A DNA stretch of 64,000 nucleotides from Candidatus Poseidoniales archaeon (GCA_028283505.1 JAPOFX010000007.1:1-64000); one strand, 5' to 3'. Counted from the first letter of the stretch, positions 38,537 through 47,888 are shown. Notes: generated by a model from the letters alone, not told the origin. Program-made: numbers and translations.

Positions 38537-40435
38537 GTGAAGCATACTGCTAACTTTATGATGGCTGTAGTTTTCCTCCTCTTTTTTTCTGCTGGCGTTA
38601 ATGCAGAGGAGGGAGAATCGCATTCCTTAACAATACAAGAATCCAATTTTTGGAATATTGAAACAATCGACCCCACTACATCATCACCGACTGGTAACTC
38701 TACTGTATCTGACGGGGACTACCTTAGAATTTCATTGGAGGTTTACAATAATGTAGATCTTTCAATAAATGGTTCATGGGATTTAAAACTCCTTTCAAAC
38801 GGTATCTGGCAAACCTCTATGTTTCAGAATGAATCCTGGCTCCCATTTGAAACCAAAAGTCCGGAGATAACAATCGGTCCAGTTTCCGAAGGTACAATGT
38901 CCGTGATGTTCGAAGTACGGACGGTTGACCCCCCTCTAAACATCTCAGTCACTAGGGACATAAGGGTGGCCCCAAATCCTGTAATTTTTAGTTCAGCAGG
39001 AGACTCTGTAATCGCTATTACCGGTGAGCCCGCATACGTCGGCGACACATTGACTGGCTCAATTTTAGTCAAGAATCAAGGAAGTGCGGAGGGAACAGTC
39101 TTCCTTAGATTAACTCATGATGAGCCCTCGACCACTTACATCGGGCAAAATGTTACTATTAGTCCCGGTTCCAGTAGGGAGGTATCTGTGAATTTTGAAT
39201 TTCCTACTCCTGGGGTGAAAGAATTCAGATGGGATATTATCAGTAGCATTGGAGGTGTCTCACTCGAGCTGAATGGTTCACATAACCTCATTATCATGCC
39301 TCAACAGGAAGTTCACTCTGGGATTAAATCTCTCGCTTGGACCATATCTAGTGGCATAGAGTTGGAATACTGGGTATCTCTTTCCGACGGACCCCCAAGA
39401 GACATAGAAGTCTCCGTCGGCGAATATCAAGCAGGATCATTCACCGAACTTCAAAGATTTCCCATGAAATTAGACCAAGGTGTTAGAAATCTAAATTTTG
39501 AAATCCCCAATCCTGATAGTAATCTCGATAGAATTAGAATAACAATATCCCCTCTGGATTGGACGTCCGGTCAAATTCCAGATTTGTCTGTGGAACTAAC
39601 GAGCCCTCAACCAATTATCCAGATCACATCCTGCATCCAGACTCCGGAAATCGTCGACATCCATGAAACAGTTTCCTTGGAATGCACCTTTACGAATATC
39701 GGGAATTCAGACTCATTGCCTGGGGATATAACAATCATGAGGGTATCTGATGGAATGTTATTCGATGAGGCGGAAAAGAACTCAATTATCATATCCACAG
39801 GAGAATCTAAGGTGATAACAACCTCCATACAAAAATGGGAAAATGAAGGTTCAACCCCTGTTCAAGTTAGGTATTCTTCAGGTGTTACTTCGACAACTGG
39901 AAACATAACAATTCAGGCCAATCAGGTACCATCAGCCGGCTTTAAATTACCTTTCGACACAACTGCGGCTCTACTGGGAGCTGTATCTGGCGTTGTAATA
40001 TTGATGGTCGCAGTAGTTCTGTGGAGGGCAGTTACCGAAAGGACACCGTCAACAGCTACTGACAGCAAGCCTTCTATCTCCAGAATAGAAAAAAGGAGGG
40101 AGTCCGATAGTGTTGAGGTTTCTTGCCCAACATGTAGCCAGAGGCTGAGTATACCCGCTGAACACGTTGGAAGAGTCAGGTGTCCAGCGTGCACCAATAG
40201 CTTCGAAATTGGTGTTAAAAACAGTCCTCCTCCAGAAAACAGCAGTATCAAAATCGAAGAACAGGCTGAAACGGAAAATATAACGGAGGAGAAATTTTTG
40301 CACTCTGCATCGGATTCTGATATTCTTTCTTGCCCCTCATGCGATCAACTACTAAAGGTCCCACTTGAGAAGAGACCGATTATGTCTAGGTGCCCTGCAT
40401 GTAGGACAGAGTTCAATGCGTTAAGAGGTGATTAG
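38537..40435 (+). CDS. Surface protein with a cytoplasmic pair of zinc ribbons
   Basis: This 632-residue protein starts at GTG 38537. A signal peptide ends near NAEEGESH. About 440 residues of beta-sandwich repeats like CARDB/NEW3 face outside. A membrane helix follows (TAALLGAVSGVVILMVAVVLW). The cytoplasmic tail carries two similar zinc ribbons, CPTCSQRLSIP ... CPACTNSFE and CPSCDQLLKVP ... CPACRTEFN, separated by an acidic linker. The pairing of external repeats and internal ribbons suggests a sensor or scaffold. The stop abuts the DtxR-type gene with no gap. Confidence 0.75.
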   Translation: MKHTANFMMAVVFLLFFSAGVNAEEGESHSLTIQESNFWNIETIDPTTSSPTGNSTVSDGDYLRISLEVYNNVDLSINGSWDLKLLSNGIWQTSMFQNESWLPFETKSPEITIGPVSEGTMSVMFEVRTVDPPLNISVTRDIRVAPNPVIFSSAGDSVIAITGEPAYVGDTLTGSILVKNQGSAEGTVFLRLTHDEPSTTYIGQNVTISPGSSREVSVNFEFPTPGVKEFRWDIISSIGGVSLELNGSHNLIIMPQQEVHSGIKSLAWTISSGIELEYWVSLSDGPPRDIEVSVGEYQAGSFTELQRFPMKLDQGVRNLNFEIPNPDSNLDRIRITISPLDWTSGQIPDLSVELTSPQPIIQITSCIQTPEIVDIHETVSLECTFTNIGNSDSLPGDITIMRVSDGMLFDEAEKNSIIISTGESKVITTSIQKWENEGSTPVQVRYSSGVTSTTGNITIQANQVPSAGFKLPFDTTAALLGAVSGVVILMVAVVLWRAVTERTPSTATDSKPSISRIEKRRESDSVEVSCPTCSQRLSIPAEHVGRVRCPACTNSFEIGVKNSPPPENSSIKIEEQAETENITEEKFLHSASDSDILSCPSCDQLLKVPLEKRPIMSRCPACRTEFNALRGD

Positions 40436-41086
40436 ATGGTTGATCTTAGCGAGTTTGAAGAGATGTATCTGAAGAGAATTTACGAGATTTATGATTTAGA
40501 ACCGAGTACAATTGTAAAGACATCCCAGCTTGCCAAAATAATGGAAGTCACCAACGCATCTACCACAGAGATGATACAAAGGCTATCCGACAGAGACCTT
40601 CTGACATACATCCCCTACAAAGGTTGTAGGCTAACTCCGGAGGGATTCAAAATTGCAGCACGAATAAAGAGGAGAGAGGGACTATTGCAGATTCTTCTGT
40701 CCGAGGTAGTTGGATTTGAAGGTGATGTGGACGAGGCAGCCTGCAAAATGGAGCATGACATGTCGACTGAACTGGAGGAGGCTATTGACAGGATGCTTGG
40801 CTACCCTGAGAAGGCACCCGATGGCACAAAGGTCCCTGTTATAGAAAGAAATCTAGACCTGTCATCTAGGAAATACCTGCTTCCTCTTTCATACATACCA
40901 GTAGGATCCATCTCCAAAATTGAAATTATCGCACTTGATAGTACCGATCAGAAAACACTTGAACAGATAGGCCTGAAAGTTGGGGCTATCATAACCAAAG
41001 AAAAAGATGGAGTAAAACACCAAGAAAAGCTAGTGAGACTTAGCGATTCCATAATGAAGAAGATATTGACTAGGGTGGAGGGTTAG
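40436..41086 (+). CDS. DtxR/MntR-type metal-dependent transcription regulator
   Basis: This 216-residue protein has an N-terminal winged helix (YLKRIYEIYDLEP, VKTSQLAKIMEVTNASTTEMIQRL, GCRLTPEG), a DtxR dimerisation domain with metal-ligand candidates (CKMEHDMSTELEEAIDRML), and a C-terminal FeoA/SH3-like domain (LPLSYIPVGSISKIEIIA). It would repress genes when Fe or Mn is bound. Translation is likely coupled to the preceding membrane protein (TAG directly followed by ATG). Confidence 0.88.
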   Translation: MVDLSEFEEMYLKRIYEIYDLEPSTIVKTSQLAKIMEVTNASTTEMIQRLSDRDLLTYIPYKGCRLTPEGFKIAARIKRREGLLQILLSEVVGFEGDVDEAACKMEHDMSTELEEAIDRMLGYPEKAPDGTKVPVIERNLDLSSRKYLLPLSYIPVGSISKIEIIALDSTDQKTLEQIGLKVGAIITKEKDGVKHQEKLVRLSDSIMKKILTRVEG

Positions 41087-41087
41087 A

Positions 41088-42656
41088 ATGGACGATTTAG
41101 AAGGAGCAGGTCAGCATCTTGACAATCTTGCTGACGATCTCTCAGCGATTACCCCTCCTGCTCCCTCTGTCCCTGTCTCCAATATTTCCGACACCGATAG
41201 CACTTGGATGGATGATACCCTTAGGTCGAAGGAATCCACTTTGCTCAGAATAGACAGACTTCTCATCAGTGGAGGTGCGAGGCTGGTGTTGTTGCTCCCT
41301 TTACTGGCTGTGATGCTACTGGGAGCAGCCCAATCGTATGGCACGAATGATACAGAGTGGTGGAACGAGACATTAAGGGATGCAGCGGGTGGCTTTTCTT
41401 TGGTTAGGACAACATACGCCATCGCGCTCCTCATCTTAATTGCCGATATCTTCCTACTTTCCATTTTACTGAGGATGATGACATACACAAGGACGATTTT
41501 CCATCATGAAGCCGACTCCTTAACTTCCGCCGGTCTGACCTTCAGGAGCTCACATGGCTATGCAGAAATGAGGGCAACAATTGATGGCTCGATAAGACAG
41601 ATTACCGCAACATCATCTTTGATTGTCCTCTCCTCAATACTACTGGCTCTTTCATTGTGGTTCCCTTCTGGAAGTCAGGAGGTGAGTCCTGTGTTATTAG
41701 CGCTCTCTACAGGATGCCTTCTAGCTGGTCACGGTGTGGAGTTAATTTCAGTTCGTTCCAGATATAATGCATCAGAGCCATGGGGGATGCTTGAGGCATT
41801 CTCACCGCCCATTCACCCTGCATTACTAAGCCGGCCGTTTAACGATGTGATTAAGGCACATATCGATCCATTGCTCGGTATTAGGATTACGGAGTATCTG
41901 AAGACAGTAAGGTCTGACCTCAGAGAGGGATATACAATGTCTGAATTGCAAGAGTCATTATTACTACTCCTCCACTTAAGAAGGGCTTCCCTGATTTCGG
42001 AGTCAGAGTTTAAGACAAAATTAGCCACTATGGTCGAGCCGACTGCTATCGATGGCCTATTCAGGCATCCAGAAGTAGGTGAAGAGACATGGGACAGACT
42101 CTTGCAACATGCTAGAAGCCAGTGCAAACCATTCTTTAGGCTACATGACAGGATGAGAATGAGACGAGGGATTAGCAGTTCAGATGGGGGTTTCTGGTTC
42201 GATGTGGACATGGAGAACCTCGTTGTTGGCCAAGCAAATCTATTCGCATTTATACTAAATTCAGGAAACGAATCAAAAGACCTAGTTCTGAAAATTCAGA
42301 CTCCAGATTTTAAACCCAACGAGTGTGTGTATCGATTACGGTCAGAACCTATCGATATGGATTCAGACCCATTAAACCCTCCTCTCCTATCCACAATGAT
42401 ACAAGAAATGACAAACAGTACTAGTATTGTTTGGCAGAGTCTCCTGCCCTCCATTAAGGGGGAGGCTACTGTAACTGTTAGACTCGAGGATGACTCTGGA
42501 AATTTATTATCAGGGAGGGTACTGAATGTGCAGGTTGGAAGCGATTTGATTACTAGGACCAGGAGGGCTCTGGGAGCGATGTTTATGGCAGGGGCCCTCA
42601 TTGCAATTCTATCTCCATTGCTTCCATTCGCAGGGTCAGTCCTCGGACTTCTCTAA
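41088..42656 (+). CDS. Multi-helix membrane protein, unknown
   Basis: This 522-residue protein is not recognised. It has an acidic N-terminus and about four membrane helices between residues 65 and 215. A soluble region of about 280 residues follows, helical first (TEYLKTVRSDLREGYTMSELQESLL), then beta-rich near the end (FWFDVDMENLVVGQANLFAF) and like the C-terminal strands of CARDB-type proteins. A final helix ends the chain. It starts one base after the regulator gene and precedes a fourth coiled-coil gene. Confidence 0.7.
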   Translation: MDDLEGAGQHLDNLADDLSAITPPAPSVPVSNISDTDSTWMDDTLRSKESTLLRIDRLLISGGARLVLLLPLLAVMLLGAAQSYGTNDTEWWNETLRDAAGGFSLVRTTYAIALLILIADIFLLSILLRMMTYTRTIFHHEADSLTSAGLTFRSSHGYAEMRATIDGSIRQITATSSLIVLSSILLALSLWFPSGSQEVSPVLLALSTGCLLAGHGVELISVRSRYNASEPWGMLEAFSPPIHPALLSRPFNDVIKAHIDPLLGIRITEYLKTVRSDLREGYTMSELQESLLLLLHLRRASLISESEFKTKLATMVEPTAIDGLFRHPEVGEETWDRLLQHARSQCKPFFRLHDRMRMRRGISSSDGGFWFDVDMENLVVGQANLFAFILNSGNESKDLVLKIQTPDFKPNECVYRLRSEPIDMDSDPLNPPLLSTMIQEMTNSTSIVWQSLLPSIKGEATVTVRLEDDSGNLLSGRVLNVQVGSDLITRTRRALGAMFMAGALIAILSPLLPFAGSVLGLL

Positions 42657-42694
42657 TGAGTTCCATTCAATAACAGCTCCCTTCTCCCAAAACT

Positions 42695-43696
42695 GTGAAT
42701 GATGACGAACAAAGTCCTGATGACGACTTGAAATCCAGGCTTCATGCTATGGAGGCAAGGCTCAGAAGAATGAGAGATCAGAGGACTTCTCACAATGAAG
42801 ATGCTAGGAGGGCCGCAGACTCAAGAAACTCAGTTCAAGAACAATCGAAGGAAATTAGAGCTTCCATAGAGGAGAAATTAAACGAGCAAAAAGAAGTTAG
42901 GGCTAGAGCAAAGTCACATCAGGTACAGAGGGATGCTATCCAAATTAGAATTAGAGAGATTATCAATAGCAAGAAAGGTAGACGGACTGAGGCTGGTAAA
43001 GCAAAATCAGATGTAATCGAACTTTCTGAAGTTCTAGCTGAGATATCAAATATAGAAAATAGGCTAATGACTGACGGAACTTTAAGCCTGAAAGCAGAGA
43101 ATAGGCTACTTAGAAAACTCAAGACACTAGCCACTAAAAGGGACGATCTTCTTCCTAAAGCAACCGAATTTGAAGCCATCAACGTAGACCTTGGAGATTT
43201 GGAGAGTACGATTCAAACGCTCAAAGCAGAAGCCGATAAACAACATCAAGAGATGATTAGAGCCCATGAAGAGGCAGATACAATCTGGGAGGAAGTGAAA
43301 CCCATGTTGGAAGAGAGAGACTTCCTAAGGTCTGAAGGCGACAGGCTACACAACATCTTTGTTGAGTCAAAGGAGCTTGCAAACTCGGTACATGCTGAAA
43401 TCGAGGTCCTTCTGAAACAGGTCAATGAAACCAGAGATGAAATTAAGGCTAGAAGGGAGGAAAGAGAGAGGGTGATTAGAGAGCATAATGAGTCCGTTAG
43501 GAATTCTCTAAAGACCCCAGATAAAGACGAGGTTCTCGCAGAATCTCTTACGGATAAACTCCTTTCCGAAGGTACGTTAACATTGGGAGGATCGATGTCA
43601 GGGGATCTCCAAGCTTCACCAAACGCGATATCTTCGACTACCGGAAAAAGAAGAAAAACAAGAAAGGTTGGGTCGTTCAGGAAACCCAGAAAGTAA
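42695..43696 (+). CDS. Coiled-coil protein D
   Basis: This 333-residue protein starts at GTG and has two long charged helices interrupted at LMTDGTLSLKAENRLLRKL, the clearest copy of the hinge seen in COG1340-like proteins. Near the C-terminus it has KLLSEGTLTLGGSMSG, like coiled-coil proteins A and B, and then a basic tail (GKRRKTRKVGSFRKPRK). It is thus a relative of the three minus-strand coiled-coil genes 4 kb away and ends 1 base before the convergent pdxS. Confidence 0.8.
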   Translation: MNDDEQSPDDDLKSRLHAMEARLRRMRDQRTSHNEDARRAADSRNSVQEQSKEIRASIEEKLNEQKEVRARAKSHQVQRDAIQIRIREIINSKKGRRTEAGKAKSDVIELSEVLAEISNIENRLMTDGTLSLKAENRLLRKLKTLATKRDDLLPKATEFEAINVDLGDLESTIQTLKAEADKQHQEMIRAHEEADTIWEEVKPMLEERDFLRSEGDRLHNIFVESKELANSVHAEIEVLLKQVNETRDEIKARREERERVIREHNESVRNSLKTPDKDEVLAESLTDKLLSEGTLTLGGSMSGDLQASPNAISSTTGKRRKTRKVGSFRKPRK

Positions 43697-43697
43697 T

Positions 43698-44708
43698 TTA
43701 CCAACCTCTCTCTTCAAGCCTAACGTCAAGTGTCTCTATTTCTAGTCCCGGCATTGCTTCTCCTACAAGAGAGCAGGCCTCGGCAACAACATCTGGATCG
43801 TTGAAGTGGTGGGTTGCAAGAACGATTGCTTCTGCAGTTAAAGATGGATCAGAACTTTTGAATATTCCAGATCCAACGAAAATACCATCCATTCCCCTGT
43901 TCATCATTAGAGCAGCATCGGCTGGGGTGGCAATGCCACCTGCGGAGAAAGTGACAACGGGAAGGCGACCAATTCTTGCAACTTCGTCTAATACAGACTC
44001 CACATCTTCCTTGACCTCCCCCATTGTTCCAAATGGTGTATCACCATCCGGCAGGTTCTCAAGTGTTAAGTTGAATTCTGAAGCATCATTCATTCTTCTG
44101 TACCCTTGCATTATAATGTCTACCATATCATCCCTCTCCTGCTCATCGGCACTTTGAATGTGTTTGATTTCACCTGCCACTAAACTAGCGTGCTGGACGG
44201 CACTGACCACATTACCAGTGCCAGCCTCGCCCTTGGTTCTAATCATGGCTGCGCCCTCAGAAATCCTTCTAATTGCCTCACCAAGATTGGTGCACCCGCA
44301 TACAAATGGAATGGTAAAATCCTTTTTTGGGATGTGAAAGAATGGATCTGCCGGTGTCAGGACCTCAGATTCATCAATCATGTCTACACCCAGGCTTTCC
44401 AATACTCTTGCTTCTCCTTCGTGCCCGATCCTGGCTTTAGCCATCACGGGAATACTGGTCGTCTCCATAATTTCTTTAATCATGGTAGGATGACTCATCC
44501 TAGCTACGCCCCCCATTGCTCTAATATCCGCTGGGACTCTTTCCAGTGCCATTACTGAAACGGCTCCTGCGTCTTCTGCGATATGTGCCTCTTCTGGAGT
44601 CACAACATCCATTACGACTCCTCCTTCCTGCATCTTGGCAAAACCCCTCTTTAGGAGTTCAGTACCATAGCGCATCTTCGTCAAGTCAAGCGTACCACTC
44701 ATGGTCAT
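43698..44708 (-). CDS. pdxS: Pyridoxal 5'-phosphate synthase subunit PdxS
   Basis: This 336-residue TIM-barrel enzyme makes PLP from ribose 5-phosphate, glyceraldehyde 3-phosphate and ammonia. Visible motifs are [21 protein letters not shown], the catalytic VMAKARIGH lysine segment, [23 protein letters not shown], and [17 protein letters not shown]. The protein is about 40 residues longer than many bacterial PdxS proteins, in keeping with other archaeal members. The glutaminase partner PdxT is not next to it. Confidence 0.96.
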   Translation of the reverse strand: MTMSGTLDLTKMRYGTELLKRGFAKMQEGGVVMDVVTPEEAHIAEDAGAVSVMALERVPADIRAMGGVARMSHPTMIKEIMETTSIPVMAKARIGHEGEARVLESLGVDMIDESEVLTPADPFFHIPKKDFTIPFVCGCTNLGEAIRRISEGAAMIRTKGEAGTGNVVSAVQHASLVAGEIKHIQSADEQERDDMVDIIMQGYRRMNDASEFNLTLENLPDGDTPFGTMGEVKEDVESVLDEVARIGRLPVVTFSAGGIATPADAALMMNRGMDGIFVGSGIFKSSDPSLTAEAIVLATHHFNDPDVVAEACSLVGEAMPGLEIETLDVRLEERGW

Positions 44709-44755
44709 CGCTACGACTAGGTACTCATGAACCTATGTAAGAACAATCCTAACAA

Positions 44756-45028
44756 TTAGGCGAGAACCGGGGAGTCTCCCTCGGCAATGGGAAGGTTGGG
44801 GGCTTCCTCTTCGTTCCTATCGAGCCACTCTTCGTGTTCGTCAGGCAGATCGGTATCTGCGAAAATAGCTTCTACTGGACACTCTGTGACGCAAGCGGCG
44901 CAGTCGATACACTCATCGGGGTCAATAACGAGATAGTTGTCTGCCTCCCTAAACGCCTCGACCGGGCAAACAGCAACGCAATCTTGGTATTTGTGATCGA
45001 CACATGCGGATGTAACAACGTGAGTCAT
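44756..45028 (-). CDS. 7Fe-type ferredoxin
   Basis: This protein has about 90 residues from the ATG at 45028. The first site is C-x7-C-x3-CP ([14 protein letters not shown]) and the second is [12 protein letters not shown]. This is the arrangement of [3Fe-4S]/[4Fe-4S] ferredoxins such as Thermus and mycobacterial FdxA. The C-terminus is acidic. It is a soluble low-potential carrier, likely used by 2-oxoacid oxidoreductases. Confidence 0.9.
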   Translation of the reverse strand: MTHVVTSACVDHKYQDCVAVCPVEAFREADNYLVIDPDECIDCAACVTECPVEAIFADTDLPDEHEEWLDRNEEEAPNLPIAEGDSPVLA

Positions 45029-45094
45029 GATTCTCATGCCCTCTACGTAGCAATGGCATTTGAACTCTTGCTCAAATAAAACATAACAATAGCA

Positions 45095-45565
45095 CTATAT
45101 CATGCCTTCAATAATTTCGGTGACAACATCCCTAGGGTGACTACCAGGATAAGACTCAATCTTGAAAATTCCCTTGACGGTTGGCTCATTGTTTCCGGAT
45201 CTAGCCAATTTAATTTGTCCCTTAACAAGCATAGGCAGCGATATCCGGATGTGAAGATTCTTATCGCCATCGATTCTTCTTTCCAGACCATCTGTGAGCA
45301 GAGCAATATGTACTTCACTGCCCAGTTTCTTCAAACAATCTAGTGCCACCTTCCTTCGATTTATTTTGACCAATCCCGTGTTCATTGCGGGGCCATGAAA
45401 AGACTTCTCCTTCGACCAATCCAAACAATTTTCCATGTTGCACAGCCAGTCCATAGAGTCCTCAATTAGCTTCAAATCATCAAATGCTGTAGTGTGAACC
45501 CTCCACTCAGCCCTGAGTATCCCCATATATCTGCGACATACAACCTGTAGATAGTCACTTACCAT
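45095..45565 (-). CDS. RNA-binding protein of the COG1325 type
   Basis: This protein has 156 residues from the ATG at 45565; a longer frame to 45685 would overlap the divergent eS1 gene. The pattern AEWRVHTTAFDDLKLIEDSMDWL, then KSFHGPAMNTGLVKI, then a late HIRISLPMLVKGQ with IESYPG matches COG1325 archaeal proteins, which have been annotated as exosome-associated or L5-like RNA-binding proteins. In that family the middle motif is GHHGNPI; here it is FHGPAM. Location beside a ribosomal protein gene fits. Confidence 0.6.
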   Translation of the reverse strand: MVSDYLQVVCRRYMGILRAEWRVHTTAFDDLKLIEDSMDWLCNMENCLDWSKEKSFHGPAMNTGLVKINRRKVALDCLKKLGSEVHIALLTDGLERRIDGDKNLHIRISLPMLVKGQIKLARSGNNEPTVKGIFKIESYPGSHPRDVVTEIIEGMI

Positions 45566-45651
45566 GCTTACTTCACTGGGGCCTGTTTCAAATACTATGT
45601 GTAGGTCGCAGGGGCGCAAGCGGGGAAGCCCCCGAAGATGAGGTCGTTGTA

Positions 45652-46536
45652 ATGGCAAAGGGAGCAAAGGCAAGAGCAGCGGCACGCAGACAGAGAGACA
45701 AGTGGAAGTCCAAGAGATGGTATTCCATCAGGGCGCCCAGAAACCCATGGTCATTCAGAGTAATCGGAGAGACCCTGGCTGAAGAGCCAGATATGCTAGT
45801 CGGCAGAAACTATGAAATCATGCAGAACGAGCTCGATGGAGACTTTTCTAAGATGCACGTGAAGATTAGATTCAGGGTAATTGAGGTACTCGGTAATGAT
45901 GCTATTACCGAGTTCATCGGACATCAAATGATGCAAGATCACGTCAGAAGACAGGTAAGAAGAGACAGAGGAAAAATAGACGACACCATTGACGTAGTTA
46001 CCGAGGACGGTTTCTATGTTAGATTCAAGCCTCTGATTCTCACAGCAGGAAGGGTGAAATCAAGTCAGAAAAACCAAATCAGGACAATCGCAAGGGATTC
46101 GATTCTAAAGGCTGGAGCCTCGTCGACATGGGTCGCAATGCAAAAATCAGTAATGGATGGAGAACTTGAAGCAAAAATTAAGGAAGAGGCATCCCAAATT
46201 AGTCCAATAAGGATGGTAATGATAAGAAGAACACAACTCATCCAATCCGGAGTCACAATTAACGATGGACCTACTCTAGAACAAATCAAGTCCGAGGAAG
46301 AAGCTCAAAAGGCAGCCAATCATGAAGAGGTCGAAGATGTCACCAGCGTCGAGGATGTGGTAGCGGAGGACGAGGTGAACCTAGGGGGGGAAGATATTGT
46401 AGAAACCTCGGATGATGCAGTAGAAACTCCTGATTATGAGGGCATGACTGTTCCCGAGCTGAAGGCAATCTTGAAAGAGTCGGGTAAGCCAGTATCTGGT
46501 AGGAAAGCTGACCTAATATCCAGAATTTTGGAGTGA
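45652..46536 (+). CDS. rps3ae: Ribosomal protein eS1 (S3Ae) with a C-terminal SAP domain
   Basis: This protein has 294 residues. Residues 1-215 are archaeal eS1: a basic N-terminus, KWKSKRWYSIRAPR, IGETLAEEPDMLVGR, FKPLILTAGRVKSSQK and the usual IRTIARDSI segment. A strongly acidic linker of about 45 residues follows. The last 35 residues (GMTVPELKAILKESGKPVSG, then RKADLISRILE) form a clear SAP domain, a nucleic-acid-binding helix-turn-helix. Typical eS1 ends near the start of the linker. Confidence 0.93.
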   Translation: MAKGAKARAAARRQRDKWKSKRWYSIRAPRNPWSFRVIGETLAEEPDMLVGRNYEIMQNELDGDFSKMHVKIRFRVIEVLGNDAITEFIGHQMMQDHVRRQVRRDRGKIDDTIDVVTEDGFYVRFKPLILTAGRVKSSQKNQIRTIARDSILKAGASSTWVAMQKSVMDGELEAKIKEEASQISPIRMVMIRRTQLIQSGVTINDGPTLEQIKSEEEAQKAANHEEVEDVTSVEDVVAEDEVNLGGEDIVETSDDAVETPDYEGMTVPELKAILKESGKPVSGRKADLISRILE

Positions 46537-46540
46537 TTAA

Positions 46541-47314
46541 ATGTCCCGCATTGCGGTGATTTGTGGCACAGGCATGAGTGGGTTATCAAACGAATTCGAC
46601 GTGATAAAACCTAACTCTACTCTCAGGATAGAAACTAAATGGGGAGATGTCCCAGTTACTTTGTCCCAAATAAAAGAAGGAATAGTTGCCGTAGTAGACA
46701 GGCATCACTCTTCGGGAGCCCTCAGAAAGCCCCCTCATAACATAGAGCACAGAGCCAACGTAATGGCCGTAAAAAGCCTAGTTCCAGATATCATCGTCAG
46801 TGTAAATTCTGTAGGGACCATGAGGAAAGACATGCCACCTGGGACTGTGGGAGTCACTTCCGATGTTTTAGATTTATCAACGAGGCCATGGACATTCTTC
46901 GACGAGGACGCCACTCATTTTGACAGGACGTCTATATTTGATGACTCATGCTCCAAAATCTGTGTTAGGGCGCTGATAGAATCTCAGGGATATTCCCCAA
47001 GCGGTGTAACCGTGGCACAGTGTGTAGGGCCACAATTTGAATCTCCATCTGAAATTACAGCCTTGGAAAAACTTGGTGCTGACACAGTTGGAATGACTCT
47101 GGGCCCAGAAAGTAGATTGATTTCGGAAATCGAAATACCATACATTGCCCTAGCATGCTCCTCAAATTGGGCCGCTGGAAGGGATCCTAAAGATCCAAAA
47201 TCACCTATAGATCATCATTCCGTAGACAAGCTCGCTTCGTCAATGAGGGCTCGAATATCATCATGTCTGATCGCTCTTCTAAGGGAATATTCAGACAACC
47301 AATCTCAAAGTTGA
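46541..47314 (+). CDS. Purine nucleoside / methylthioadenosine phosphorylase
   Basis: This 257-residue protein belongs to the PNP/MTAP family. Seen are IAVICGTGMSG (phosphate loop), DRHHSSGALRKPPHNIEHRANV (the H-x-H phosphate site and GHx-like segment), VSVNSVGTM, and the late GADTVGMTLGPESRL, in which GMT matches the substrate-binding motif of MTAP. It would split purine nucleosides or methylthioadenosine with phosphate. It lies 5 bases after eS1. Confidence 0.85.
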   Translation: MSRIAVICGTGMSGLSNEFDVIKPNSTLRIETKWGDVPVTLSQIKEGIVAVVDRHHSSGALRKPPHNIEHRANVMAVKSLVPDIIVSVNSVGTMRKDMPPGTVGVTSDVLDLSTRPWTFFDEDATHFDRTSIFDDSCSKICVRALIESQGYSPSGVTVAQCVGPQFESPSEITALEKLGADTVGMTLGPESRLISEIEIPYIALACSSNWAAGRDPKDPKSPIDHHSVDKLASSMRARISSCLIALLREYSDNQSQS

Positions 47315-47339
47315 TTTCTTTCCTGCAACTACGAGAGTT

Positions 47340-47726
47340 ATGAATAGAAAGACTAGCGTCGAAGATTGGGCCTCATCTGATGTAAACTCAATTCCCGATG
47401 GCTCATGGGAGACCATGATGAAAAGAGTGGCAAACTTCCATCAAAAACATTCATTCGACAACGCTGAGAACAATGGTCATGACATGGGATATAGAATAGC
47501 ATTAACTGTAGAAGAACTGGGTGAACTGTCGGCGGCGATAACAAAAGGCAAACCAAAGTCTGAGGCGTCCGAAGAACTGGCAGATTTACTCATCCTAATC
47601 CTCGGTCATTCATTAGCTATGAATGTCGACTTGGAATCTGAGTTTCACAAAAAAATGGATAAAATAATGAAAAGAGAATCGAAAAGGGGAGGCCTAGGAA
47701 TTAGGGTCACTGAATATGGAAATTAA
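47340..47726 (+). CDS. MazG-like nucleotide pyrophosphohydrolase
   Basis: This 128-residue all-alpha protein has the metal-binding EELGEL followed by EELADLLI, the E-x2-E and E-x3-D arrangement of MazG and dCTPase folds. It would hydrolyse non-canonical or excess nucleoside triphosphates. It follows the phosphorylase by 25 bases and overlaps a convergent 48-residue frame by 4 bases. Confidence 0.8.
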   Translation: MNRKTSVEDWASSDVNSIPDGSWETMMKRVANFHQKHSFDNAENNGHDMGYRIALTVEELGELSAAITKGKPKSEASEELADLLILILGHSLAMNVDLESEFHKKMDKIMKRESKRGGLGIRVTEYGN

Positions 47727-47869
47727 GACTCTACGAGCTTCTCTAATTGGCGAGTACTAAGATAAATATCACACTCATCTCTGAAAACAAAAGTCACCAC
47801 ATTGTTAAATTTCCTCACCTGTAGTGGAGGTTTTGGCTTGTCAAGGGAATAAGTTAGTACCGAAATCAT
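47723..47869 (-). CDS. 48-residue hypothetical protein
   Basis: An ATG at 47869 opens a 48-codon frame ending with TAA at 47723-47725, filling nearly all of a 162-base gap. The product begins MISVLTYSLDKPKPP and continues with alternating strand-like residues (NNVVTFVFRDECDIYLS) and a short helix (TRQLEKLVES). The composition is protein-like, with no low-complexity bias. The predicted fold is a small beta-hairpin plus helix. It overlaps the convergent MazG-like gene by 4 bases and follows the DoxX-like gene by 19 bases on the same strand. Confidence 0.5.
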   Translation of the reverse strand: MISVLTYSLDKPKPPLQVRKFNNVVTFVFRDECDIYLSTRQLEKLVES

Positions 47870-47888
47870 GGTATTGTTTGACTATTCT

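Noticed and set aside
38434-38676. N-terminal extension of coiled-coil protein C
   Set aside because: It would run into the divergent signal-peptide gene and has no coiled-coil character; the ATG at 38433 has a good ribosome site.
45566-45685. 40-codon N-terminal extension of the COG1325-type protein
   Set aside because: It overlaps the start of the divergent eS1 gene and is a Leu/Pro/Arg-rich antisense sequence.
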